A stretch of 64,000 nucleotides of DNA, taken from Kineococcus endophyticus. Lineage in GTDB: Bacteria; Actinomycetota; Actinomycetes; Actinomycetales; Kineococcaceae. The position numbers and the translations under genes are program-made. Shown piece after piece: positions 1 through 10,237 of the stretch. The stretch lies in assembly GCF_040796495.1 (NCBI RefSeq), contig NZ_JBFNQN010000014.1, forward strand, positions 62,001 through 126,000, read 5' to 3'. How positions within the stretch are numbered: position 1 is the stretch's first letter; each line of letters starts with the position of its first letter. The notes beneath the pieces are model-generated. The model was not told the origin of the DNA. It saw nothing but the letters and a program-made list of their open reading frames with translations, and searched no databases.

Positions 1-3000
1 CAGCACGGCGTTCACGAACTCCGTCGCCCACGACAGCATCTCGGCGTCGCGCAACGGTTTCCCGCCGATGCGCGCCGTCATGGGGGCCGGCACGAGGGCG
101 ACGTCGAGGGCGGGTTTGAGGATCGTCCCCGGGTAGAGCCGCTTGAGGCGAAGTTCCCGCGACTCCGGCAGGCTGACCGGCGCGAACCGCACCTGCTTGC
201 CCATGAGCGCGACCTCGCGCAGTCCGCCCTGGCGGGCGGCGATGCGGAACTTCGCGACCTCCAGCAGGTTGAGGACCGGCTGCGGCGGAGTGCCGTAGCG
301 GTCGACGAGCTCGGCGTGCAGCTCGACGAGGTCCTGCGCGGAGTCGGCGGCGGCCAGGCGCCGGTAGGCCTCCAGCCGCAGCCGCTCGGACGGCACGTAG
401 TCGTGCGGCAGGTGCGCGTCGACCGGCAGCTCGATCTTGACCTCGGTGGGTTCGGGTTCGGCGTCCTCGTTCGCCGCGCCGGGGACCTTGTTGCGCACGT
501 CGGCGACGGCGTCGGCCACCATCCGCATGTAGAGGTCGAACCCGACGCCGGCGATGTGGCCCGACTGCTCCCCGCCGAGCATGTTCCCGGCGCCGCGGAT
601 CTCGAGGTCCTTCATCGCGACGGCCATGCCCGAGCCGAGGTCGGTGTGCTGGGCGATGGTCGCGAGCCGGTCGTGCGCGGTCTCGGTGAGGGGCTTCTCC
701 GGCGGGAACAGGAAGTAGGCGTAGGCCCGTTCGCGACCACGCCCGACGCGGCCGCGGAGCTGGTGCAGCTGCGACAGCCCCATGGTGTCGGCGCGCTCGA
801 CGATGAGGGTGTTGGCGTTGGAGATGTCCAGGCCCGTCTCGACGATCGTCGTGCAGACGAGCACGTCGAAGCGCTTCTCCCAGAAGTCGACGACGACCTG
901 CTCGAGGCGGTGCTCACCCATCTGCCCGTGCGCCGTGGCGATGCGCGCCTCGGGGACGAGTTCCTTGAGGCGGGCCGCCGTGCGCTCGATGGAGGACACG
1001 CGGTTGTGGACGTAGAACACCTGGCCCTCGCGCAGGAGTTCGCGCCGGATCGCCGCGGTGACCTGCTTCTCCTCCTGGCCGCCCACGTAGGTCAGGACGG
1101 GGTGACGCTCCTCCGGCGGCGTCGCGAGCGTGGACATCTCGCGGATCCCGGTGACCGCCATCTCCAGCGTGCGCGGGATGGGCGTGGCGCTCATGGCGAG
1201 CACGTCGACGTTGGTGCGCAACGTCTTCAGCGCCTCCTTGTGCTCGACGCCGAAGCGCTGCTCCTCGTCGACGATCACCAGACCGAGGTCCTTGAACTTC
1301 ACCTCCCCGGAGATGAGGCGGTGGGTGCCGATGACGACGTCGACGGAACCGTCGGCGAGCCCGGCCATCGTCTCCTTCGCGTCCCCGCCGGGGGTGAACC
1401 GCGACAGCGGTTTGACCGACACCGGGAACTGCGCGTACCGCTCGGCGAACGTCTTGAAGTGCTGCTGCACGAGCAGCGTCGTGGGCACGAGGACGGCGAC
1501 CTGCTTGCCGTCCTGGACGGCCTTGAACGCGGCGCGCAGGGCGATCTCCGTCTTGCCGTACCCGACGTCACCGCAGATCAGCCGGTCCATCGGGATCGGC
1601 TTCATCATGTCGGCCTTGACCTCGTCGATGCTGGCCAGCTGGTCCGGCGTCTCGACGTAGGGGAAGGCGTCCTCCAGCTCGCGCTGCCAGGGGGTGTCGC
1701 CACCGAACTGGTACCCCTTGGTCGCCATCCGCGCGGAGTACAGGCGGATGAGGTCGCCGGCGATCTCCTTGACCGCCTTGCGCGCCTTGCTCTTGGTCTT
1801 GGCCCAGTCCGAGCCGCCCATCTTCGACAGCGTCGGCGCCTCGCCCCCGGTGTACCGGGTGACCTGGTCCAGGGTGTCGGTCGGCACGAACAACCGGTCC
1901 CCCGGCTGCCCGCGCTTGCTGGCGGCGTACTCCAGCACGAGGTACTCGCGCGTGGCGCCCTGGATGGTGCGCTGGACCATCTCGACGAACCGCCCGATGC
2001 CGTGCTGCTCGTGCACGACGAAGTCGCCGGGGCGCAGCGAGAGCGGGTCGACGGCGTTGCGGCGACGGCGCGGGGCCATGCGCCGCATGTCCTTCGTCGA
2101 CTGCCCACCCACGCCGGTGATGTCCGACTCGGTGACGAGCGCGGCCTTCAGGGCCTCGGCGACGAACCCGTGCTCGACGCTGGCGGTCGTCACCGTGACG
2201 ACCGCGGGCGCGGGCTCCTCCACGAGGTCGTCGACGAGCCGGGCGGGGACGTCCTCGCCCGAGAGCATCTCCACGAGGCGCTTGGCGGGCCCCTGGCCCT
2301 CGGTCGTCACGACGATGCGCCAGCCGGCGGAGGCCAGGTCGCGCAGCTCGTGCAGCGCCTTCTCCGTCTCGCCCCGGTACCCGGCGACGTCCCGCGCCCT
2401 GACGCGCAGGATGCGCACGTCCTCGAGGTCGCGCAGCTCCTCGTCCTCCACCAGGGAGGTGATGGACCACCACGGCCGGCCCGTCACCTCGGCGTGGGCG
2501 CGCACCTCGGCCAGGGAGGCGAACGAGGAGGCGCCGAGGTCGACGGGCGTCTGGCCCCCGTTGGCGGCGTTCATCCACGCGGCGTCCAGGAACTCCGCGC
2601 CCGTCGCGACCAGGTCGTGGGCACGGGCGCGGACCTTCTCCGGGTCGGCCAGGACGACGTGGGTGCCGGCGGGCAGCACGTCCAGCAGCGGTTCCATGCC
2701 GTCGACGAGGGCGGGCGCGAGCGACTCCATGCCCTCGACCGCGATGCCCTCGGCCAGCTTGGCCAGGACGTCGGCCGCGCCGGGCAGCGTCGCCTGCAGG
2801 GCGCGGGCGCGCTCGCGCACCTCCTCGGTCAGCAGCAGCTCGCGGCACGGGGGCGCCCACACGCCGTCGGGTTCCTTCTCCAGCGAGCGCTGGTCGGCCA
2901 CCGAGAAGGAGCGGACCTCCTCGACCTCGTCGCCGAAGAACTCCACCCGCAGCGGGTGCGGGCGCGTGGGCGGGAAGACGTCGAGGATGCCGCCGCGCAC

Positions 3001-3546
3001 GGCGAACTCGCCGCGGCGCTCGACCATGTCCACGCGCGTGTAGGCCGCGGCCGCGAGCGCCGCGACGGTGGCGTCCAGGCCCACCTCGTCGCCCGGCCGC
3101 AGGCGGACGGGCTCGAGGTCGGCCAGGCCCTTCACCAGCGGCTGCAGGACGGCGCGCACCGGTGCCACGACCACCCGCACCTCCCCCGCCGTCGGGTCGT
3201 CGGGCGAGGGGTGGGCCAGGCGCCGCAGCACCGACAGGCGCTGGGCGACCGTGTCGCTGCGCGGGGAGAGCCGCTCGTGCGGCAGCGTCTCCCAGGCCGG
3301 GAACTCCGCCACGTGGTCGTGCGGGAGGTAGCAGCGCAGCCACGTCGCCATGTCCTCGGCCTCGCGCCCCGTGGCGGTGACGACGAGCAGGGGGCGCTCG
3401 GCGGCGAAGGCCGCCACGAGCGCGGGGCGCACACCCAGCGGCGCGACGACGTCCAGAGCGCTGCTGCCGCCCTCGTGGGCGGTCTGGACGGCCGCGCGGA
3501 CGGCGGGTTCGGTGCGCAGGACGTCGAGCAGGCCGGTGAGGCTCAC
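1..3546 (-). CDS. mfd: Transcription-repair coupling factor Mfd (partial, C-terminus off the left edge)
   Basis: Mfd is a DNA translocase that displaces RNA polymerase stalled at lesions and recruits UvrA for nucleotide excision repair. The visible 1182 codons show a UvrB-like N-terminal part, then an RNA-polymerase-binding CarD-like domain near residue 505 (GDFVVHEQHGIGRF). The helicase core follows, with Walker A GDVGYGKTE near residue 658 and the DEEQRFGVEHKE box near 759. The family is about 1150-1220 residues, so probably only a few dozen residues are missing. The GTG start at 3546 has GGAG five bases upstream. The gene is divergent from the DUF4012 gene. Identification is firm from the motifs. 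Confidence 0.97.
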   Translation of the reverse strand, partial: MSLTGLLDVLRTEPAVRAAVQTAHEGGSSALDVVAPLGVRPALVAAFAAERPLLVVTATGREAEDMATWLRCYLPHDHVAEFPAWETLPHERLSPRSDTVAQRLSVLRRLAHPSPDDPTAGEVRVVVAPVRAVLQPLVKGLADLEPVRLRPGDEVGLDATVAALAAAAYTRVDMVERRGEFAVRGGILDVFPPTRPHPLRVEFFGDEVEEVRSFSVADQRSLEKEPDGVWAPPCRELLLTEEVRERARALQATLPGAADVLAKLAEGIAVEGMESLAPALVDGMEPLLDVLPAGTHVVLADPEKVRARAHDLVATGAEFLDAAWMNAANGGQTPVDLGASSFASLAEVRAHAEVTGRPWWSITSLVEDEELRDLEDVRILRVRARDVAGYRGETEKALHELRDLASAGWRIVVTTEGQGPAKRLVEMLSGEDVPARLVDDLVEEPAPAVVTVTTASVEHGFVAEALKAALVTESDITGVGGQSTKDMRRMAPRRRRNAVDPLSLRPGDFVVHEQHGIGRFVEMVQRTIQGATREYLVLEYAASKRGQPGDRLFVPTDTLDQVTRYTGGEAPTLSKMGGSDWAKTKSKARKAVKEIAGDLIRLYSARMATKGYQFGGDTPWQRELEDAFPYVETPDQLASIDEVKADMMKPIPMDRLICGDVGYGKTEIALRAAFKAVQDGKQVAVLVPTTLLVQQHFKTFAERYAQFPVSVKPLSRFTPGGDAKETMAGLADGSVDVVIGTHRLISGEVKFKDLGLVIVDEEQRFGVEHKEALKTLRTNVDVLAMSATPIPRTLEMAVTGIREMSTLATPPEERHPVLTYVGGQEEKQVTAAIRRELLREGQVFYVHNRVSSIERTAARLKELVPEARIATAHGQMGEHRLEQVVVDFWEKRFDVLVCTTIVETGLDISNANTLIVERADTMGLSQLHQLRGRVGRGRERAYAYFLFPPEKPLTETAHDRLATIAQHTDLGSGMAVAMKDLEIRGAGNMLGGEQSGHIAGVGFDLYMRMVADAVADVRNKVPGAANEDAEPEPTEVKIELPVDAHLPHDYVPSERLRLEAYRRLAAADSAQDLVELHAELVDRYGTPPQPVLNLLEVAKFRIAARQGGLREVALMGKQVRFAPVSLPESRELRLKRLYPGTILKPALDVALVPAPMTARIGGKPLRDAEMLSWATEFVNAVL

Positions 3547-3659
3547 GAACACTCCGGGGTCGGATCGGGCGGTGCGTCCAGCCTACGACCGCCCTCCGAC
3601 ACGAGCCCGGTCACGGCGAGGCCCCGGGGCACGGGGCCCACGGTCGCTACTGTCGCGGC

Positions 3660-5441
3660 GTGTCCGGCAACGCAGAGCAGCACCTGACCGAGCCCGCGCC
3701 CACCCCGGCCCGGCGGCGCCCGCCCGTCCTGCGCATCGTGCTGGGCCTGCTGCTCCTGCTCCTGCTCGCCTGGGCGGCCGCCGTGGCCGTCGCGAGCGTG
3801 CAGGCCGGTCGCGCCCTGCAGCGCGTCGCCGCCGAGGCGCCCCGCCTGGAGGGTGAGGTGCGGGCCGAGGACTGGTCCGGCGCCCGGGAGCGGGCCACCC
3901 GCGTCGCCGACGAGGCGGCGGCCGCCGACCGCGCCACGTCCCAGCTGCCGTACCGCCTGGCCACCCACGTGCCGTGGGCCGGCGCCCAGCTGCAGGCCGT
4001 GGCCGGCGGCGCGCACGCGGCCGCGCTGCTCACGGAGCCGCTGCCCGACGCCCTCGGCGTGGTCGACGGGGTCCTCGGCCAGGGCCTGGTCTCCGCCGAC
4101 CGCACCGTCAACGTCGCCGGGATCCAGCAGCTGACCCCGATCGTCCTGGACTACCAGACGCGCATCGAGGAGGCCCGGACCGCGCTGCACGACGGGGAGA
4201 GCCCGGAGGTGCTGTCCGTCATCAGCTCTCGCCTCGACCCCGTGACCGCGCAGCTGGACCAGGTGTCGGGCCCCCTGGGGACGGCGACGCAGGTGCTGCC
4301 GCAGCTGCCCGCGCTGCTCGGCGCGCAGGGGCCGCGCACCTACCTCGTCGCGTTCACCAACCCGGCCGAGGTCCGTCCCGTGCAGGGCATCGTGGGGGCC
4401 TACGCCTACCTGTCCGTCGAGGGCGGCCGCATCTCGCTGACCCGCACCGGGACGGACAACGACCTCTACGCCGCCCGCGCCGACGTGGGGCTGGTCGGGC
4501 AGGAGTACCTCGCGCTCTACGGCCAGGACGCGGCCCGCGTGCAGAACGTCACCCTCGGCGGCAGCGCCGACGAGGCCGGCGTCCTGACGTCCTCCCTCGT
4601 CACCGTGGCCGGGTTGCCCACCCCCGACGTCGTCGTCTTCGTCGACCCGGTGGGCCTGGGCCAGCTGCTCGGCACCGAGCACCCGCCGCTGCAGCTCGGG
4701 CCCTTCGGGGACGTCGCGACGGCCGACCTGGCCCGCACCCTGATGTTCGACGCGTACGTGCGCTTCGGCACCGACCAGGACGCCCGCAAGGCGTTCCTGG
4801 CCGTCACCTCCGCCGCGGCCTTCGAGGCCGTACTGTCCGACGGCCTGTCGACGGCCGCGCTCGACGGGGCCCGGGAGGCCGTGGACACCGGTCACCTCGC
4901 GGTGTGGTCCAGCCGGCCCGAGGAGCAGTCGGCGCTCGTGGCGGCAGGGGTGGCGGGCGTGCTCGGCCCGCCCCGCGACGCGGTCGCCCGCGTGGGGCTG
5001 ACGGGCGTGGTGCCCTCGAAGCTGGACTACTGGGTGGCCCCGACGTTCACGGTCTCCCCGCCCTGCTCGGGTGCCGGGACGGCGACGAGCTCCCTGTCCC
5101 TGTCCCTGGCGAACTCGGTGCCGGCCGAGGTGCCCTCGTACGTCTCCAACGCCGCCGCACCGCGCGCCGCCGACCGGCGCACGGCCGTCGAGACGGTCTC
5201 GCTCTGGGTCGCCCCGTGGGTCGGTCTGGACCAGGTGACGGTGGACGGCCAGCCGGTCGCGGCGGCCGTCGACAGCGAGGAGGGGTGGCGGCTGGTGCGG
5301 GTCACGGTGTCCGTGCGGCCGGGCACGTCCACGACGGTCGACTGGCGCTTCAGCGGGGCCGCCGGCGCCCTGCCCCGGACCGTGGAGGGCCCCACGACGG
5401 CGACGGCACCCACCGTGACGGCGGGCAGCTGTACTCCGTAG
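3660..5441 (+). CDS. DUF4012 domain membrane-anchored protein
   Basis: This 593-residue protein has a strong membrane segment at about residues 21-47, after a short proline-rich cytoplasmic tail, and a large extracytoplasmic domain. The pattern (GPRTYLVAFTNPAEVRPVQG, then a mixed alpha/beta domain) is that of DUF4012 proteins of actinobacteria. These are often found near cell-surface polysaccharide genes, but their function is not established. Here a small surface protein lies downstream, and a polyprenyl glycosylphosphotransferase lies about 6 kb further on. The GTG start has TACTGT ending exactly six bases before it, which suggests a leaderless transcript. The gene stands alone and is divergent from mfd. 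Confidence 0.8.
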   Translation: MSGNAEQHLTEPAPTPARRRPPVLRIVLGLLLLLLLAWAAAVAVASVQAGRALQRVAAEAPRLEGEVRAEDWSGARERATRVADEAAAADRATSQLPYRLATHVPWAGAQLQAVAGGAHAAALLTEPLPDALGVVDGVLGQGLVSADRTVNVAGIQQLTPIVLDYQTRIEEARTALHDGESPEVLSVISSRLDPVTAQLDQVSGPLGTATQVLPQLPALLGAQGPRTYLVAFTNPAEVRPVQGIVGAYAYLSVEGGRISLTRTGTDNDLYAARADVGLVGQEYLALYGQDAARVQNVTLGGSADEAGVLTSSLVTVAGLPTPDVVVFVDPVGLGQLLGTEHPPLQLGPFGDVATADLARTLMFDAYVRFGTDQDARKAFLAVTSAAAFEAVLSDGLSTAALDGAREAVDTGHLAVWSSRPEEQSALVAAGVAGVLGPPRDAVARVGLTGVVPSKLDYWVAPTFTVSPPCSGAGTATSSLSLSLANSVPAEVPSYVSNAAAPRAADRRTAVETVSLWVAPWVGLDQVTVDGQPVAAAVDSEEGWRLVRVTVSVRPGTSTTVDWRFSGAAGALPRTVEGPTTATAPTVTAGSCTP

Positions 5442-5596
5442 GTGTTCACCCGAACGTGTTGATGTCGTCACTCCCGTCACACCACGACCCGCGGATAGGG
5501 CCGATCGGCTGGACTCGGGGGTGACGTTCCGTCATCCTGGGGGCCGCCTCACGATCACAGGGTTCGCTGGGGCACTCGAAGTGGGGGGAATCCACC

Positions 5597-5941
5597 GTGC
5601 GCAAGACCACCGTCCGACTGGCTGCTGCCGGGGCTCTGACCGTCGCCGCTCTGGGCGCCACCTCCGGTGCGGCCCTCGCGAGCACCGGCTACGTCCCGAA
5701 CACGCCGACCCCGACCGTCTCCGACGTCGTCACCCCGTCGGCCAGCCCGACGACCGGCGGTTCCACGCCGGGTGCGTCGGTGTCCCGCACCACCACCCCG
5801 GCCGCCGTCGGCGACTCGAACGACGAGCTCGCCTACACCGGCGCCGACGTCCTGCCCTGGGCCGCGGCTGGCACCGTGCTGGTCCTCGGTGGCGCCGCGA
5901 TGGTCATCGCCGGGCGCCGCAAGCCGGGTCGCTCGCACTGA
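5597..5941 (+). CDS. Small secreted protein with LAxTG-type sortase signal
   Basis: This 114-residue protein has an N-terminal signal peptide (residues 1-28, ending ALA) and a Thr/Pro/Ser-rich linker (about 33-75). LAYTG at residues 78-82 is followed by a hydrophobic stretch and a basic tail (RRKPGRSH). That layout is a cell-wall sorting signal. The LAxTG form is the one used by class E sortases of high-GC actinobacteria. The body is too short to hold an enzymatic domain, so it may be a wall-linked spacer or chaplin-like coat protein; no family was recognised. The GTG start is preceded by a purine-rich GGGGGGAA ribosome site. No sortase gene lies in the window. Confidence 0.75.
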   Translation: MRKTTVRLAAAGALTVAALGATSGAALASTGYVPNTPTPTVSDVVTPSASPTTGGSTPGASVSRTTTPAAVGDSNDELAYTGADVLPWAAAGTVLVLGGAAMVIAGRRKPGRSH

Positions 5942-5953
5942 TCCGCTGAACGG

Positions 5954-5995
5954 ACGACGAAGGGCCGCCGGGTTTCCCCGGCGGCCCTTCGTCGT
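5954..5995. terminator. Strong hairpin between convergent genes
   Basis: A perfect 19-bp stem (5954-5972 with 5977-5995) and a four-base TTTC loop lie just after the sortase-signal gene stop and before the pth stop. The position between two converging genes and the symmetry suggest a bidirectional transcription terminator. There is no clear U-tract on either side, which is common in high-GC actinobacteria. Confidence 0.85.
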
Positions 5996-6024
5996 TCGTG
6001 TCCTCGTGCACGCAGGGGCGTCCC

Positions 6025-6621
6025 TCAGGCCGGCGCGTGGAACTTCTGCTGCGCCGCCTCGAGGCCCTCGAGGACGAGCTTCTCGACGGCGTCGGCGGCG
6101 TCCATCAGCAGGAACGGGAGGTCCTTCTTCTCCGTGCTCGAGAACTCCTTGAGCACGAAGTCGGCGGGGTCCTGCCGACCCGGCGGACGACCGATGCCGA
6201 CGCGCACCCGCGCGTAGTCCTTGTCCCCCAGCGACTTCGAGATGGAGCGCAGGCCGTTGTGGCCGCCCTCGCCGCCGCCGCGCTTGAGGCGGACGGCGCC
6301 GAAGTCGATGTCGAGCTCGTCGTGCAGGACGACGGTCCGCTCGACCGGGACGTCGAAGTAGCCGGCGAGCCCCGCAACGGGGCCGCCGGAGACGTTCATG
6401 TACGACGTGGGGGCCGCGAGGACGACCCGCGGCCCGGGCGCACCGCCGGGCAGGACGCCGAGGCGGACCTCGGCGACCCTGGCCCCGGACCGGTGCCGCT
6501 TGAAGGACCCGCCCGTGCGCGACGCCAGCTCGTCGAGCACCATCTGGCCGACGTTGTGCCGGGTGCGCTCGTACTCGGCACCGGGGTTTCCCAGGCCGAC
6601 GACGAGCCAGGCGTCGCTCAC
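6025..6621 (-). CDS. pth: Peptidyl-tRNA hydrolase
   Basis: Pth cleaves peptidyl-tRNAs that drop off ribosomes, releasing tRNA for reuse in the cytosol. The 198-residue product matches family length. It shows the N-terminal [17 protein letters not shown] with Asn12 and the catalytic His22, the HDELDIDFG segment with the catalytic Asp, and GGHNGLRS with the substrate-binding Asn. GTG at 6621 gives [14 protein letters not shown]; longer readings run into the rplY coding region and are discounted. It lies 28 bp downstream of rplY(ctc) and is probably co-transcribed with it, a common actinobacterial pairing. Confidence 0.95.
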   Translation of the reverse strand: MSDAWLVVGLGNPGAEYERTRHNVGQMVLDELASRTGGSFKRHRSGARVAEVRLGVLPGGAPGPRVVLAAPTSYMNVSGGPVAGLAGYFDVPVERTVVLHDELDIDFGAVRLKRGGGEGGHNGLRSISKSLGDKDYARVRVGIGRPPGRQDPADFVLKEFSSTEKKDLPFLLMDAADAVEKLVLEGLEAAQQKFHAPA

Positions 6622-6649
6622 GGGGTGCGGTCCTCCTGCGGGGTGGGGC

Positions 6650-7309
6650 TCAGGACTCGTCGGACTCGGACTTCTCCTCGGCCGGGGTCTCGCCGGCCTC
6701 GGAGTCGGACTCCTCGCGCACGATGCCGGCCTCGGCCTCGGCGGCCTCGAGCTCGGCCTCGACCTGGGCGGCGGTGGCGGCGGCGCTGACGACGACGACG
6801 AGCTGCTCGGCGTCACCGGCGAGGGTGACACCCGAGGGCAGCTGCACGTCGGAGGCGGCGACCTGGGAACCGGCCTCCAGGCCCTCGACGGACACGGTGA
6901 GGGAGGCGGGGATGTGCGTGGCCTCGGCCTCGACGGACAGCGTCGTCAGCTCCTGCTGGACGACGGTCTCCGGTCCGGCTTCGCCCTCGACGTGGACGGG
7001 GACGTCGACGACGACCTTCTCGCCACGACGCACGACGAGCAGGTCGACGTGCTCGATGAAGCCCTTGATCGGGTCGCGCTGGACGTCCTTGGGCAGGGTC
7101 AGGTGCGACTCGCCGTCGACGGTGATGTCGAGCAGGGCGTTGGAGGCGCGCAGCGCGAGCAGCGTCTCGTGGCCGGGCAGCGTGATGTGCAGCGGCGCCT
7201 CGCCGTGGCCGTAGACGACCGCGGGGATCTTGCTGGCGCGACGGATGGAGCGGGCGGCGCCCTTGCCGAAGCTGGTGCGCTTCTCGGCGGTGAGCTTGGT
7301 CTCGGCCAT
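6650..7309 (-). CDS. rplY: 50S ribosomal protein L25 / general stress protein Ctc
   Basis: This is a 5S-rRNA-binding ribosomal protein of the long Ctc type, 219 residues. The N-terminal L25 beta-barrel domain spans residues 1-95 ([20 protein letters not shown]). It is followed by the TL5/CTC beta domain and a highly acidic Glu/Ala/Ser tail of about 40 residues. ATG at 7309 is chosen because GAGGAG sits at the right distance upstream and because the protein family starts there; the reading frame is open further upstream without similarity. It sits between prs and pth, as in many actinobacteria. Confidence 0.95.
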   Translation of the reverse strand: MAETKLTAEKRTSFGKGAARSIRRASKIPAVVYGHGEAPLHITLPGHETLLALRASNALLDITVDGESHLTLPKDVQRDPIKGFIEHVDLLVVRRGEKVVVDVPVHVEGEAGPETVVQQELTTLSVEAEATHIPASLTVSVEGLEAGSQVAASDVQLPSGVTLAGDAEQLVVVVSAAATAAQVEAELEAAEAEAGIVREESDSEAGETPAEEKSESDES

Positions 7310-7483
7310 GGTGGTGGTCTCCTCGATCTCGGGACGGACGGCGTGCAAGGCCCCGGGAGAGAACAGCGACTCATCCACCGCGTCGATCACGGTGTCCGCT
7401 CGATCTGGACCGAGCGCCACCCTCGCCGAGGCAACCGGCGGAGAGTCTACCCGCTCCGCCGGCCGCCTCCTGCGGTCAGCCGG

Positions 7484-8461
7484 TCAGCTGTGACCGTCGA
7501 AGAGGGAGGTCACCGACCCGTCGTCGAACACCTCGCGGATGGCGCGGGCCAGGAGCGGGGCGATCGAGAGGACCGTCAGCTGCGGGAACTGCTGCGACGG
7601 CGCGATGGGCAGGGTGTCCGTCACGATGAGCTCGGAGATGGGCGAGTTCTTCAGGCGGTCGACGGCCGGGCCGGACAGCACGGCGTGCGTGGCGGTGGCG
7701 ATGACGTCGGCGGCGCCGTTGGCCTTCAGCGCCTCGGCGGCCTGCACGATCGTGCCGGCGGTGTCGATGAGGTCGTCGACGAGGACGCAGGTGCGGCCCT
7801 CGACGTCACCGACGACCTCGTGCACCTTGACCTGGTTCGGCACGTTCGGGTCGCGGCGCTTGTGGATGATCGCCAGGGGCGCACCGAGGCGGTCGGACCA
7901 GAGGTCGGCCACGCGGACGCGGCCGGCGTCCGGGGAGACGATCGTGATGTTCGAGCGGTCGACGCGCTTGCCGACGTGGTCGGCCAGGATCGGCAGGGCC
8001 CACAGGTGGTCGACGGGACCGTCGAAGAACCCCTGGATCTGGGCGGTGTGCAGGTCGACCGACATGAGCCGGTCCGCGCCGGCGGTCTTGAACATGTCGG
8101 CGATGAGGCGGGCGGAGATGGGCTCGCGGCCGCGGCCCTTCTTGTCCTGCCGGGCGTAGCCGTAGAACGGCGCGACGACCGTGATGCGCTTGGCCGACGC
8201 CCGCTTGAGCGCGTCGACCATGATCAGGTGCTCCATGATCCACTGGTTGACGTTGGCGGTGTGGCTCTGGATGACGAACGCGTCCGACCCGCGCACGCTC
8301 TCCTCGAACCGCACGTAGATCTCGGAGTTCGCGAAGTCGTAGGCGCTGGTCGGGACGAGCTCGGCCCCCAGCTCCTTCGAGACCTGCTCCGCCAGCTCCG
8401 GGTGTGCCCGCCCGGAGATGAGGACCATGCGCTTCTCGCCCGTGGTGGTGATGCCGGTCAT
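7484..8461 (-). CDS. prs: Ribose-phosphate pyrophosphokinase (PRPP synthetase)
   Basis: Prs makes PRPP from ribose-5-phosphate and ATP, feeding purine, pyrimidine, histidine, tryptophan and NAD synthesis. The 325-residue product has the flexible catalytic loop [16 protein letters not shown] and the PRPP-binding signature [13 protein letters not shown], and is full length for the class I enzyme. Its ATG overlaps the glmU stop by three bases (ATGA arrangement), so translational coupling with glmU is likely. A 174-bp gap separates it from rplY. Confidence 0.97.
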   Translation of the reverse strand: MTGITTTGEKRMVLISGRAHPELAEQVSKELGAELVPTSAYDFANSEIYVRFEESVRGSDAFVIQSHTANVNQWIMEHLIMVDALKRASAKRITVVAPFYGYARQDKKGRGREPISARLIADMFKTAGADRLMSVDLHTAQIQGFFDGPVDHLWALPILADHVGKRVDRSNITIVSPDAGRVRVADLWSDRLGAPLAIIHKRRDPNVPNQVKVHEVVGDVEGRTCVLVDDLIDTAGTIVQAAEALKANGAADVIATATHAVLSGPAVDRLKNSPISELIVTDTLPIAPSQQFPQLTVLSIAPLLARAIREVFDDGSVTSLFDGHS

Positions 8462-9951
8462 CGGTCGGTCTCCTGCCCTTCGGCCTCGCCCGCGGTGGGG
8501 CCTTCGTTCACGGCCCGCTGCGCCGCCTGGGCCGCGGGAGTTCCTGGTCGCTTGTCGAGGGTCCAGCCCTCGAGGTTGCGCTGGGGCGCCACGTTGATCG
8601 CGAGCGCCCCGGGGGGCACGTCCTTGCGGATCACCGTGCCGGCCCCCGAGTAGGCGCCGTCGCCGACGGTGACCGGCGCGACGTACATGTTGTCGGACCC
8701 CATCCGGACGTGGTCGCCGATCGTGGTGTGCGACTTGGTCACGCCGTCGTAGTTCACGAAGACGGAGGCCGCACCGATGTTGGAGTGCTCCCCGATCGTC
8801 GCGTCCCCGACGTAGGACAGGTGCGGCACCTTCGAGCCCCGCCCGATGCGGGCGTTCTTCGTCTCGACGAAGGTGCCGATCTTGCCGTCGTCCCCGAGCC
8901 GGGTCCCCGGCCGCAGGAACGCGAACGGCCCGACGTGGGCGCCCGCGCCGAGGACGGCCGCGCTGCCGTGGGTGCGTTCGACGACCGCGCCGGCACCGAC
9001 CTCGACGTCGGTGAGCGTGGTGTCGGGGCCGACGACGGCACCCGTGGCGACGCGCGTGGCGCCGTGCAGCTGCACCCCGGGCCGCAGCGTCACGTCCTGG
9101 GCCAGCTCGACGTCGGCGTCCACCCACGTCGTGGCCGGGTCGAGGACCGTCACGCCGGCGAGCATCCAGCGGCGCAGCGTGCGGCGGTTGGCCTCGGCGG
9201 CGAGCTCGGCGAGCTGGGCGCGGTCGTTGACACCGCGGATCTCCCACTCGTCGTCCAGGGCGAGGGCCTCGACGCGGCCGCCGTCGGCGCGCAGCAGGGC
9301 CAGCACGTCGGTGAGGTAGACCTCCCCGGCCGCGTTGTCGCGGCCGACCCGGGCCAGGGCGCCCCGCAGGGCGGCGGCCTCGAACGCGTAGATGCCGGAG
9401 TTGACCTCGCGCACCGACCGCTGGGCCTCGGTGGCGTCCTTCTGCTCGACGATCGCGCTGACCCCGGCCTCGTCGCGCAGCACGCGCCCGTAGCCGGTCG
9501 GGTCGGCGAGCTCGGCGGTCAGGACCGTCATGGCGTTGCCGCCGGAGGTGTGCGCCTGCACGAGCCGGGCCAGCGTCTCGCCGGACAGCAGGGGGACGTC
9601 GCCGTAGGTCACCAGGACGGTGCCGGTCAGGCCGGCGGGCAGCGCCTCGAGCCCGCACTGGACCGCGCGGCCCGTCCCGGGGACGTCGTCCTGCAGCGCC
9701 ACCGTGACGTCCGGGTCGGCCGCCTGGACGGCGCCGGCGACGACCTCGGCCTGGTGCCGCAGGACGACGACGAGGTGCTCGGGGCCGACCTCGCGCGCCG
9801 CACGCAGCGCGTGCGCCACCAGCGGACGACCGCCGAGGGGGTGCAGCACCTTCGGCGTCGCGGACTTCATCCGGGTGCCCTCACCGGCCGCGAGCACGAC
9901 GACGGCTGCGGGACCGGGGGTTCGGACGGTGGCTGACGGTGCGGTGGTCAC
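8458..9951 (-). CDS. glmU: Bifunctional UDP-GlcNAc pyrophosphorylase / glucosamine-1-phosphate N-acetyltransferase
   Basis: GlmU performs the last two steps to UDP-GlcNAc: acetylation of GlcN-1-P and uridylyl transfer. The 497-residue product has the N-terminal nucleotidyltransferase motif [20 protein letters not shown] (near residue 20) and a C-terminal left-handed beta-helix with hexapeptide repeats. The acetyltransferase segment includes [19 protein letters not shown] and [10 protein letters not shown]. The GTG start has GAGGAG upstream. It is the first gene of a glmU-prs pair and lies just downstream of tRNA-Gln on the same strand. Confidence 0.97.
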   Translation of the reverse strand: MTTAPSATVRTPGPAAVVVLAAGEGTRMKSATPKVLHPLGGRPLVAHALRAAREVGPEHLVVVLRHQAEVVAGAVQAADPDVTVALQDDVPGTGRAVQCGLEALPAGLTGTVLVTYGDVPLLSGETLARLVQAHTSGGNAMTVLTAELADPTGYGRVLRDEAGVSAIVEQKDATEAQRSVREVNSGIYAFEAAALRGALARVGRDNAAGEVYLTDVLALLRADGGRVEALALDDEWEIRGVNDRAQLAELAAEANRRTLRRWMLAGVTVLDPATTWVDADVELAQDVTLRPGVQLHGATRVATGAVVGPDTTLTDVEVGAGAVVERTHGSAAVLGAGAHVGPFAFLRPGTRLGDDGKIGTFVETKNARIGRGSKVPHLSYVGDATIGEHSNIGAASVFVNYDGVTKSHTTIGDHVRMGSDNMYVAPVTVGDGAYSGAGTVIRKDVPPGALAINVAPQRNLEGWTLDKRPGTPAAQAAQRAVNEGPTAGEAEGQETDR

Positions 9952-10084
9952 GCGGGGCGCGCTCCTCGCGGCTCGTCCGGTCGGCTCGTCCGGCTCCCTC
10001 GCGGGATCCCGGGCCTGCGCCGGCCGGTGGCGTCGACGGACAGGGGCGAGGATATCCGCCCTCGCGACCCCGCCGGGACCAGCG

Positions 10085-10156
10085 CTCCCGGGAGAGGATT
10101 CGAACCCCTACTGGACGGGACCAAAACCCGCCGTGCTGCCGTTACACCACCCGGGA
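10085..10156 (-). tRNA. tRNA-Gln (anticodon TTG)
   Basis: Read on the minus strand, a 72-base cloverleaf is visible. The acceptor stem TCCCGGG pairs with CCCGGGA, with G as discriminator. The D-arm holds GTGTAACGGCAGCAC and the anticodon stem GCGGG/CCCGT flanks loop TTTTGGT with anticodon TTG. The T-arm has GGTTCGAATCC. No CCA is encoded. It lies upstream of glmU on the same strand. Confidence 0.95.
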
Positions 10157-10237
10157 CAGCGTCGTGCCGTCCCATCCTGCCAGGACCCGCGGCGCTCCCC
10201 CGGCAGGGCCCCGGAGCCCGTCCGGCAGGATGACCCC

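Noticed and set aside
316-3687. Very long plus-strand open frame opposite mfd
   Set aside because: It is the antisense shadow of mfd; the translation is low-complexity (His/Val/Gly/Arg-rich) with no family motif. High GC removes stops from this frame.
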